A stretch of 64,000 nt of DNA from Sipunculus nudus (Eukaryota > Annelida > Sipuncula > Golfingiida > Sipunculidae), in contig CM049316.1 in assembly GCA_026874595.1 (NCBI GenBank), positions 56,055,676-56,119,675 of the forward strand, given 5' to 3'. The position numbers and the translations under genes were made by a program. The notes under the pieces were generated by a model. It did no database searches. It saw only the letters and a list, made by a program, of their open reading frames with translations, and was not told the origin of the DNA. Positions 56,648 through 64,000 of the stretch are shown piece by piece. Each line of letters starts with the position of its first letter. Positions within the stretch are counted from its first letter, which is position 1.

Positions 56648-58024
56648 TTAATGTTCAGGCATCGGCAGGTGCAATTTTGCCGGCGGGAACACTGCCCGTT
56701 CGACTCGTGCTTCTGTGCTCTGTGTTCTTTTGTCGCGAAAAATCTGCACAGTGTCCCGTATCTCGCCCAGTGGATGCAAACGTGGAAACATGTAATGTTC
56801 TCCCAACGTGTAAAGTTCCAGACTGTGTTTGTTTTCCACCGCCTCAGTCTGTGCGTGTTGACGTGTCGGGTCAGTGTTTGTACCTTCCCTGATGTGTTTT
56901 CCACCTTCCGTCTCGGTTGTGTTTATGTCGCGTGGGCACACACCCGCTAGTTCCGCGCACGTTTGGTGTATGTGCCTGTCGATGGCCGTTTTTACGCCGG
57001 CGAGTACTTGCGTGTGATCACGTGAGAATGGTGTTATATTCAGGTGCCAAGGGTCATGTGCCGTACGTGTTTTTGTGGTGATCAGCAGGCAAGGGTAAGC
57101 GTGCGCCCACATCTCCCAGGCGTTTAACACGCAAGTACCGTCGCATTGGGATGAAGTGATGGGCCGCGCTGCAGCGCTCGCGACAACCTTAGCCAAAGTC
57201 GACCTGGTGTCTCTGTTAGAACAATGGGAGTGCATAACCGCCAGAGCACGTAGTACATGCGTTGTTTCGCGTGATACGTTTCCGGCCTGCGCTCCCCTCA
57301 GTAACGCCCACATACTTGCGTATAGGTACACAGTCTCAAAAGTTGCGAACACTGGGAGCCCGATTTGCACGTATGAGCAGGCCAACGACACCAGGGTGGC
57401 GTCGAACAACAGGAGAACTCCCACCGTTCGCAATTGTAACTGTTTCAGTTTCAGCGAAGGATTCCCTTTGTTCTTCTTTATCCTTGACTCTGCTGTATTG
57501 AATATATTTCCGGTTTTACGGTTGGGGGCCAAGGTGAAACCCATTATGCTCGCCAGCTCGTCCAGCCACGTGCCAGAAAACACATCTGTACTTACATTTG
57601 CGATATGCCGGTCCCACGAGACGCTGACCGTGTCTTGACCGTGAACGTCCACGTAGTGTTCGAGCAAATGTGTGGCCAGCTGCTTCAGTTCTGGTTGGGC
57701 CCCGTGTGTTGTGTGATGGCCGTTATCCCCAGCGTTTGATGCTGGGTCGTTAACCGTGTTTGGTTCGCCGTTCTTTGCGGCACTGTGATTGTCCCCGCCC
57801 CTCGTCCTCTTCGCCCTTCTGGTCTGCCTGGTCAGCTGTAAGATGCATTGTTCCCATTCCTTGTGAGACTTAACGAATTCCTGTAAGGCTGGGGCGACTG
57901 TTGTGTACCACCAATCCACGGGATGGCCGTCCTTATTTTCCCCGTGTAGCTGACGTGTTTTCCTGAACCATGAATCCACGTGCTCTGCCACTTGTTTGAT
58001 GTGTGAACGGATATCCTTTTGCAT
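56648..58024 (-). CDS. Unknown 458-aa protein
   Basis: Not recognised. ATG at 58024 (MQKDIRSHIKQVAEH); the frame extends upstream only to a GTG. Residues 1-80 are helical, followed by a basic patch (RQTRRAKRTRGG, 66-77) and a polar linker rich in Asn and His. The middle has two adjacent hydrophobic stretches (about 214-255, TVGVLLLFDATLVSLACSYV and VFATFETVYLYASMWALL), which could be membrane segments or a buried helical core. The C-terminal 90 residues are charged. It lies between the protease/scaffold gene (same strand) and the divergent ICP8-like gene. It may be a capsid, egress or membrane protein; nothing decides. Confidence 0.6.
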   Translation of the reverse strand: MQKDIRSHIKQVAEHVDSWFRKTRQLHGENKDGHPVDWWYTTVAPALQEFVKSHKEWEQCILQLTRQTRRAKRTRGGDNHSAAKNGEPNTVNDPASNAGDNGHHTTHGAQPELKQLATHLLEHYVDVHGQDTVSVSWDRHIANVSTDVFSGTWLDELASIMGFTLAPNRKTGNIFNTAESRIKKNKGNPSLKLKQLQLRTVGVLLLFDATLVSLACSYVQIGLPVFATFETVYLYASMWALLRGAQAGNVSRETTHVLRALAVMHSHCSNRDTRSTLAKVVASAAARPITSSQCDGTCVLNAWEMWAHAYPCLLITTKTRTAHDPWHLNITPFSRDHTQVLAGVKTAIDRHIHQTCAELAGVCPRDINTTETEGGKHIREGTNTDPTRQHAQTEAVENKHSLELYTLGEHYMFPRLHPLGEIRDTVQIFRDKRTQSTEARVERAVFPPAKLHLPMPEH

Positions 58025-58241
58025 GGCCCGGTGTATATTTGTGTGTGTGCGGTGTTGTACCACGTAATCATACCCTGTCTAGTCGGGGTCTTCTGTTGGT
58101 ATGAGTTCCAGAAGTCGCTCCACACTCTGAAGTATCACTTGAGCGTTTCACACGCCGAACCCATTTTTTAATGCTGCTTTGTCACGTGGTTACCACAGCA
58201 TATCATGCAGCAGTAGGAAACGGTTTGACGCCAGACCTCCT

Positions 58242-58249
58242 TATAAAAG
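58242..58249 (+). promoter_or_regulatory. TATA box for the ICP8-like gene
   Basis: TATAAAAG followed by a GC-rich start region, 96 bases before the ATG at 58338. Confidence 0.65.
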
Positions 58250-58337
58250 CGCGCACCGACTGCGTTTTGCTTATTGTGCTCGCAGTTGCAGGACTTGACA
58301 GTTGTTTCGACCAGAAGCGTAGACATACGGTTCAAAC

Positions 58338-61300
58338 ATGCACAGGTCGGGTGGTAGTAAACCAGACGAGAGAGACTACACCAGTCTTTGCGAGACCGGC
58401 GATCTGGGGGATATCACGCCTGCCCGTTTGTATGTGGTCAAGAGGGACGATTTGCTCTCGCTTGACGTCGCAGGAGGCATCATAGTTAAACAGCTGTTGG
58501 CGCAATGCGAAGGGGAACCCGGTGGTTGGTTACCTGTCGTGAGGGGGCTGACCGTGGAAAGTGATCTGCCCTGGAAAGGTTTCGTGGAGACACCGGACGG
58601 TGAAGTCAATAGTGCCGGCAGGTATCCGTTCTTGTTCCTCCTGCACGGGTACGATGACCCGCGTCTACACGAGCATGACAACCCGATGAGACGAATGAAG
58701 AACGTGAGGCAGGTCATCGATGACATGCTGCAGACCACAACCCCCGCCTGGGAAGGTTGTGAGAAAAGCGAGTTTTTTCCCGTTCCGCAGAAATACACGT
58801 CTGCCGACCTGGTGGACAATGGCAAGGACCTGCACTCCCTGACTGTGCAGCGGATCATGAGCGTTGTGAAGAGTGAAGGACCGCCACTGGAGGCGAAAGA
58901 TTTTTTCATCTTTGGAACGTTTACGTGGGCGCATATCAGCGCACTCATGCACGGTTGCATGTTCCTCGTGCGGGACTCGGTCAGGCGTGACGTATCCCTG
59001 CATGAAAACCTAAACGCGGTCACCGTGGATTTGTGGGACGCGACGCTGGCCTACGCTACACGCCGTTCTGCTCCGAAGCGACGGCCGCAAAGGAAGCAGT
59101 TGCTTGCGGACGTCCTGCAGGACGACAGGACTTCCCCGACGGAAGAGCCCATTGAAAACCTTCTGGTCGTGTCACCCGTGCTCAGCCAGCTGATGTGGAG
59201 CATCGTCAGGGGCCTGATGCACAACCTACATATCAAACCGTACTTGGCAGACGTGGTTGTTTACATGCTCGACACACCAGTGCACCGGCAGGTGGATCTA
59301 CCTCCAGGTTTCTCATCCCCGTACCAAAACCAGCAGGCATGTGACAAACGGCGGCAGATATCTGAAGAAACCGCCCCTTTGGTTGCTCTGCTGGTGTATC
59401 TCACGCTCACCCAGAACACCAGTTGCCGGTTCGCGGATACTGTCGAATTCAAAAACTGGCCATGCGACGAGGACGTGCACTCTTCCCTCGTGCGACAGGC
59501 GGAGGCCACACCTTTCGGTAACCCAGAGAAGTGTACAGCAGAACTGGAGCGCATGATGCCAGGTCACATGGAACGCCAAATGTCACCTTGCCTGGCTGAA
59601 GCCGTAGCAATGTCGTTGAGGTTGAATGAGGCTTCACTGCTGTGCAGTTTGCTGAAGTCCACGGACTCAGCCGCCGTGGACATGACGTCTTTCTTACTGA
59701 CAGACAGGCAGGCCCAGCTACGGACGTCGCAGAAATGGCGTGCTTCGTTTGACATCGACAACTACCCTTTCGAACTACCGTTCGATAAGCAGGAGCGTCA
59801 GGGCAACATCAAATCGCACATGGACACGGCAGGCCGCCACGGCAATACCGTCTTGGCCCAAAGGCTTGTCGGCCTTTCGTTGGACCTCCACGTTACGGCC
59901 AGGTCGCTAGATTCGTTCGAAACTCTGGCGGAAGGGGTGCCCTGGGACGCTGACTTGAGCGATGTGAAAAAAGCGATTAATACACGTATGTGTCACAAAT
60001 GCCACAAGGACGGGGTCAGTTTGGACAGGGGACCGGAAAACTGCCCCTGTGTGTGGTTCCCACGCCCCGTCAGGCAGATCCTCGAAAAGCGGGGGACAGC
60101 TCACGACGGGCTATGCGTACCTGGGTTGCACGTGCTGTGCAAAGGACCCCATTTTACGGGCAATGTTGAGAAATCGTCCTTTGTCCAGAGAAAAGAATCT
60201 GACAGCAGAAGAAGAGAGTCGCAAGAAGCACCGTCGGGTGTGTTGGCACGTGTGCTCAAAGAAATACCGCCGGAACTGGATATGATCGTGCAGCCCCACG
60301 CGGGACGTCTACACACGTCCTTCATTGACGCGCTCGCCGGTTGTTTCATTACAAAACCCGACTCGCAGCTGCGAAAGAAGCACGACAGTACGCCTTTGGA
60401 TGTCACGAGCGTTTGCAAAATGTTCTCGTGTGTGACTGATACAGTCGCGAGCGTGACGTTGGAAGCCAAACGCTTCGCGAACCTCGCCGCCGAGAGAACA
60501 GCTAACAGGAAGGCGGGGGCGACAGATGTAGAGAAACTGCGGTCTGAACTGGCCATCACGTTGTCGGGCGAGATGTTGGCCTACCAGGGTGCAGCTGTGT
60601 GGAAGATGCACCAGTGCACACTGCTGCACCAGTGCTTGCTGGCTTCTAACATGGCGCAAGCAGATGTATTCAAGCGGCTGCAGAGCGCAGCTGCTACGTA
60701 CCAGCAGGTGCAACTGACGCTTTTGCATTCACCGTTGATGCTCGACAAACCGTTGTTCTCGTACAAGCCGTACGTTGTCAGGAGCGCGAGTGTACCTTCC
60801 CTGCACGATCAGGGGAGGGTTCTGGCGCACGAACACTGTTCGAAGGATTGCGTCTGGTACAAGGTCCAAGACGCATACTGTAAAATGAACACCACCACGT
60901 GGTACAAAGATAAATCTTCCGCAAACAAGAAAGGATGGCAGCGTCCGCAGGGAAGCGTTGATGCCCCGTTTGCTGAAACGCACGGTTCCATACGTGCCTC
61001 GATCATGGAGTCGCGCAGTGCGGGTGTCAGTGCTGCCGACATATATCAGGAACAGGGTGACTTCACCGTAACTCCGCGGGTGTCTGGTTTATCAGACGAT
61101 GCAGTCGAGGATGAAACAATTTCACCGGCTGTTGCGGCAGATGTGACAAGCGTTGTCCGGAATTCATCGTACGACTACATAATCGGCAACCACGAACAGG
61201 AAGAGGAGAGGTTTCGTGGAACGGGGTGGGGGTGGGTGAGCGGTCTGTCCGTCTTCACGAAACCTCTGTCTCGTGACACGCAAGGTTGGATAGTTCAGAT

Positions 61301-62309
61301 CATACAGAGTTGTTACCACCCTTCACTTAAAAAGATGATCCAGGCAAAGACCTTGCGTGAACTCGCGTTGGATGCTGAGGAATCTGGGGTGCACCTGCGG
61401 CAAGCGGACGTGCATGCTCTGGTTCGTTTGGTGCAGCTGGTCGAGACGAGCCCGCTGCGCGGCGGGAGACATGTCAGCGGTTCCAAGGAATTCACGTCTT
61501 TCCTCCTCCAGTCTCAGCTGTTCTGTCACATGAGCCAGCTATCCGATGCACACCAGAAGGAAAACGCCATTTTGCCCGTTTGGGTGCAAGCTGGATGGGG
61601 TGGCGTCACCTTTAACAACCCAAAGAGCGAGTCTGGTGAAGCGCAAATGCCCGTCTTCCGTGATGCCGGTCTCGTGATGGTGAAGGACGGCGTGTCCTGC
61701 CTGAACGAAGCTAGTTCTTTGCGCTACAAGGTCACGGTGGCGTGTATGAGGCCGAATTTTTATGTTCTGCAAAACCATCTTGTGGTCCGTCACCGGATGT
61801 TGATGGGTGTGAACGAGACTGAGCTCTCAGCACTGTATACAGGCGCGCTCAAGTCGATGAACTGGCCGCGTGCGGGAAAACAAGATGCTGACGATAAACG
61901 GCAATACCCGCTCTTTCTGGGGGTTAGCACGGAGCCGTTCTCTCAACGCATGCAGGTGCACCACGCTGCACGCAGTGTGCTACACGGCATGGACGCAGCC
62001 GGCAGGACAGGAAGCATCCAAGACCTCGAAACGTGTTTGGACGACATGTGTGAGGACCCTGACGTTCCTGTCGAAAAAGTGGCTGGTCTGTTGTACCAGA
62101 TAATATCCACACGTTTAGGAAACAGCGGAGTGGATATCGAACAGCTGCCGAAAAGCAGCTTGGACGCAGAGACGTTCAGGTGCGTCGATGACTTTTGTAC
62201 CCGTTTCCCTTACGTCCGCATGGACGAAAACGATTTGTCATCCGCTCTCCGTTTTCTCATGCCGATCGGCGAGCCGGACACGAAACGCAGGCGGGTTTCT
62301 ACCGATTAA
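58338..62309 (+). CDS. UL29: Major single-stranded DNA-binding protein (ICP8/UL29-like)
   Basis: A 1323-residue protein from the ATG at 58338; ICP8 proteins are about 1130-1200. A zinc-knuckle-like cluster at 552-571 (CHKC...CPC) lies at the relative position of the ICP8 zinc site. The C-terminus is TKRRRVSTD, a compact nuclear signal like the one at the end of ICP8. Between these are ordinary mixed-fold regions without membrane segments, including aromatic-rich pieces such as GTGWGWVSGLSVF (near 965). ICP8 coats single-stranded DNA, stimulates the polymerase and helicase-primase, and promotes strand annealing with the alkaline nuclease. It has its own TATA box and poly(A) signal. The match rests on size, zinc cluster, NLS and neighbourhood with gB and the protease, not on a full alignment. 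Confidence 0.68.
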   Translation: MHRSGGSKPDERDYTSLCETGDLGDITPARLYVVKRDDLLSLDVAGGIIVKQLLAQCEGEPGGWLPVVRGLTVESDLPWKGFVETPDGEVNSAGRYPFLFLLHGYDDPRLHEHDNPMRRMKNVRQVIDDMLQTTTPAWEGCEKSEFFPVPQKYTSADLVDNGKDLHSLTVQRIMSVVKSEGPPLEAKDFFIFGTFTWAHISALMHGCMFLVRDSVRRDVSLHENLNAVTVDLWDATLAYATRRSAPKRRPQRKQLLADVLQDDRTSPTEEPIENLLVVSPVLSQLMWSIVRGLMHNLHIKPYLADVVVYMLDTPVHRQVDLPPGFSSPYQNQQACDKRRQISEETAPLVALLVYLTLTQNTSCRFADTVEFKNWPCDEDVHSSLVRQAEATPFGNPEKCTAELERMMPGHMERQMSPCLAEAVAMSLRLNEASLLCSLLKSTDSAAVDMTSFLLTDRQAQLRTSQKWRASFDIDNYPFELPFDKQERQGNIKSHMDTAGRHGNTVLAQRLVGLSLDLHVTARSLDSFETLAEGVPWDADLSDVKKAINTRMCHKCHKDGVSLDRGPENCPCVWFPRPVRQILEKRGTAHDGLCVPGLHVLCKGPHFTGNVEKSSFVQRKESDSRRRESQEAPSGVLARVLKEIPPELDMIVQPHAGRLHTSFIDALAGCFITKPDSQLRKKHDSTPLDVTSVCKMFSCVTDTVASVTLEAKRFANLAAERTANRKAGATDVEKLRSELAITLSGEMLAYQGAAVWKMHQCTLLHQCLLASNMAQADVFKRLQSAAATYQQVQLTLLHSPLMLDKPLFSYKPYVVRSASVPSLHDQGRVLAHEHCSKDCVWYKVQDAYCKMNTTTWYKDKSSANKKGWQRPQGSVDAPFAETHGSIRASIMESRSAGVSAADIYQEQGDFTVTPRVSGLSDDAVEDETISPAVAADVTSVVRNSSYDYIIGNHEQEEERFRGTGWGWVSGLSVFTKPLSRDTQGWIVQIIQSCYHPSLKKMIQAKTLRELALDAEESGVHLRQADVHALVRLVQLVETSPLRGGRHVSGSKEFTSFLLQSQLFCHMSQLSDAHQKENAILPVWVQAGWGGVTFNNPKSESGEAQMPVFRDAGLVMVKDGVSCLNEASSLRYKVTVACMRPNFYVLQNHLVVRHRMLMGVNETELSALYTGALKSMNWPRAGKQDADDKRQYPLFLGVSTEPFSQRMQVHHAARSVLHGMDAAGRTGSIQDLETCLDDMCEDPDVPVEKVAGLLYQIISTRLGNSGVDIEQLPKSSLDAETFRCVDDFCTRFPYVRMDENDLSSALRFLMPIGEPDTKRRRVSTD

Positions 62310-62378
62310 TGAATCACATGATTGTGTCCTTGAATGTGGGTCGTGCACCTGTTTTTGTTTATTGCTATGGTATATCAT

Positions 62379-62384
62379 ATTAAA
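62379..62384 (+). terminator. Poly(A) signal ATTAAA
   Basis: ATTAAA 70 bases after the ICP8-like stop codon. Confidence 0.55.
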
Positions 62385-62567
62385 AAACTATATTGCTTTT
62401 ATACGTGTTTGTGTTTTCGGTTGCGTGCATCGTCTGTCTGTTGTATGGTCCAGTCGGTCCTGTGCATGCGTGGTTGGAATGTTGCTATTTGAATGATTTA
62501 TCACATGTTTCGTTGTAAACCCTGTGTGCACGTCGGTATATATATATATTTGTGTCGTGACTGCGAC

Positions 62568-62575
62568 TTTATAAC
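62568..62575 (+). promoter_or_regulatory. TATA-like element for the 263-aa gene
   Basis: TTTATAAC 33 bases before the ATG at 62608. A TA-repeat (TATATATATATATT) at about 62537 is an alternative. Confidence 0.45.
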
Positions 62576-62607
62576 AGCCGCACTGGTGACAGTTTGGTTC
62601 ATTTGCT

Positions 62608-63399
62608 ATGTCTGACATACAAGGGGTTACACTTGGTACAGCAGGGTACCACGCGGACGATATGTCATTACCAAATGAAGACGTTCATCGTTCTGATGAG
62701 GAAGGCGGGTCGGGAGAAAGGGAAGAGAACAACAATCCCCGGGACGGTGTCGCCGATGACCCTTGTGGCTGGCCTGTACTGGGATCCGGAGATGAGGATG
62801 ACAGTGGGGGAGAACTTCAAGAAAATGAGGAGGATTCGTCGTCATCGTCGTCTGACATGGACGATGAAGAGATGATTATGCGTTACGAAAAGTGCATGTC
62901 GGAAGCCGATGGGAATATTGCAACATTTTTCGAGACGCACGGCCGTCAGATGTCTCTGTGGAGATACTTGGACGTAATCGATCTCTCTCTGTCGAGCACA
63001 ATGGCAAAAGACATGTGGTCGATATGTTCAGCTATTGCAGAGAGGTTACCCGAAGAGCCAGGTGAAGAAGGGCAGGTCACAACATTTGAACCAGGAATCC
63101 TGATTTGGGTGGCATTCTGTCAAATGTGGTGCCAGCATTGCTTCCAGTTGATGCGGAGAGTGGTTGCGACGTCAGGGATTGGTGCGAATTTACCTACTCC
63201 TTACAGCACACTTGACAATTACGAGGTAGATGAATATGTCCGGAACAACGTGACCCCGAGGTCTATTTGCATGGCCCTTTTCCTGGGGCAACGGGAGTGG
63301 CGGGGTTGCGGTTGCACATTGTGCAGGAGACTCGAAACCAGTCTGCCGCTTCTGCAGGGATTACAAACTGTGGCGTACATTTCTTGTCCGCGCCATTGA
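62608..63399 (+). CDS. Acidic protein, unknown (263 aa)
   Basis: Not recognised. ATG at 62608. Residues 1-95 are strongly acidic and low-complexity (SDEEGGSGEREEN, then a run of six Ser and DMDDEEM), like transactivators or tegument proteins phosphorylated by casein kinase II. Residues 96-263 look folded and helical, with several Trp and Cys (FCQMWCQHCFQLM, GCGCTLCRRLE). The Cys pairs may bind metal or form disulfides. It sits between the ICP8-like gene and gB on the same strand. In herpes simplex that interval holds a terminase subunit (UL28), but this protein is too small to be one. Confidence 0.6.
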   Translation: MSDIQGVTLGTAGYHADDMSLPNEDVHRSDEEGGSGEREENNNPRDGVADDPCGWPVLGSGDEDDSGGELQENEEDSSSSSSDMDDEEMIMRYEKCMSEADGNIATFFETHGRQMSLWRYLDVIDLSLSSTMAKDMWSICSAIAERLPEEPGEEGQVTTFEPGILIWVAFCQMWCQHCFQLMRRVVATSGIGANLPTPYSTLDNYEVDEYVRNNVTPRSICMALFLGQREWRGCGCTLCRRLETSLPLLQGLQTVAYISCPRH

Positions 63400-63574
63400 T
63401 TCACGCACAAACATGCGGTGTTCTTTTGTCAGTATTTGTCACGGACCACATGTACTATATTGACCCCCATAGCACGTTTTCATGCTTTGTCGACCGGTTC
63501 GTGTATTATCACCGTTTAGTTGTCTAGCGTAGACGTCACGTGTGTGTTCATCGGAAACGTCAACGTCTGTGGCC

Positions 63575-64000
63575 ATGTGTGGAATATTGTCTTGGGTGCT
63601 GCGTGTTTGCTTCGCAGTGACTGCTTTCCAGCAAATGTCCGGCGCCGTCACTTCCTCGGCCATCGACATAACAACGCTTAACACCTCACAACGTGCGTAC
63701 GCGGACCTGAAAGGGAACGAACGTTTGAACAGACTGCGGTTCTGTGACCCGCGGACGCCGTCCAAATATGTACATTTCGCTCCTCACCCCAGATGCCCCC
63801 ATGCAGCTGACCATGCACAGGACCACCACGAAACCGGGACGGTTATCACTTTCAAGAGGAATATTCAAGCTACCAGGACCGACGCCATGGCCTGCCAGTG
63901 GTTCGTATCGTACAGAAAAACGTACACGGGTTGGTTTGGTCACAAATTTATAACTGACAAATGGGACCGCCCGATTGCGCCTCCCTCGGCAGAAGAGTGT
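63575..64000 (+). CDS. UL27: Glycoprotein B, N-terminal part (continues beyond the window)
   Basis: The first 142 residues of the class III fusion glycoprotein, from an ATG at 63575; the frame is still open at 64000. Residues 1-28 are a plausible signal peptide with a hydrophobic core (WVLRVCFAVTAF). Cys57 and Cys74-Pro (RCP) and the stretch TGTVITFKRNI (87-97) follow the conserved gB N-terminal pattern. GWFGHKF at 119-125 corresponds to fusion loop 1, whose Trp-Phe-Gly-His core is conserved across orthoherpesviruses; ITDKWDRPIAPPSAEE continues the pattern. gB drives fusion of the envelope with host membranes. A potential N-glycosylation site NTS lies at 36-38. The match is strong considering how divergent the other proteins are. 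Confidence 0.85.
   Translation, partial: MCGILSWVLRVCFAVTAFQQMSGAVTSSAIDITTLNTSQRAYADLKGNERLNRLRFCDPRTPSKYVHFAPHPRCPHAADHAQDHHETGTVITFKRNIQATRTDAMACQWFVSYRKTYTGWFGHKFITDKWDRPIAPPSAEEC

Overview
This window reads as part of a large double-stranded DNA virus genome of the herpesvirus order (Herpesvirales). Its proteins are far from the familiar vertebrate herpesviruses, but the core gene set is clear: a family B DNA polymerase (cut by the left edge), major capsid protein, helicase and primase of the helicase-primase complex, an ICP8-like single-stranded DNA-binding protein, capsid protease/scaffold, a giant tegument protein with a ubiquitin-protease domain, an alkaline-nuclease-like domain fused to a protein kinase, and glycoprotein B (cut by the right edge). 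All genes look unspliced. They have ATG starts, occasional TATA boxes and AATAAA/ATTAAA signals. Several non-core proteins and the metazoan-like tRNAs suggest an animal host, perhaps an invertebrate or lower chordate. I cannot place the lineage from sequence alone.

Layout. 1-7.7 kb: partial DNA polymerase (-), a small unknown gene (+), major capsid protein (-). 7.9-11.8 kb: an accessory block, all +, with two multi-pass membrane proteins around a Bcl-2-like protein, then a basic protein with an acidic tail. 12.1-19.7 kb: kinase-exonuclease fusion (-), an unknown helical protein (-), primase (+). 19.9-27.5 kb: a Cys-rich protein that may be the packaging factor UL32, a protein that may be the nuclear-egress lamina protein UL31, a small basic protein (-), a 719-aa unknown (capsid candidate), and a short SF1-helicase-like ATPase. 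27.6-43.6 kb: a single 16-kb gene for a 5327-residue tegument protein (-). 43.65-45.2 kb: a 513-aa unknown (+).

45.2-50.9 kb has no credible viral gene and looks like cellular DNA. It holds a 3.4-kb fold-back element with long inverted arms, each containing about seven mirrored 105-106-bp units; tRNA-Ile(GAT); and two copies of a 171-bp cassette with nearly identical tRNA bodies but different anticodons (GTT and TTT). It lies between the 3' ends of two converging viral genes, so it breaks neither. It could be host DNA picked up by the virus, a transposon in an integrated (endogenous) viral genome, or a structural element of the virus.

50.9-64 kb: helicase (-), protease/scaffold (-), unknown (-), ICP8-like protein (+), acidic protein (+), glycoprotein B N-terminus (+).

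Functionally, polymerase, helicase, primase, ICP8-like protein and nuclease form the replication and recombination machinery. Capsid protein, protease/scaffold and the UL32-like and UL31-like candidates cover capsid assembly, packaging and nuclear exit. The giant tegument protein and gB cover transport and entry. The Bcl-2-like and PPxY membrane proteins are probably host-interaction genes.
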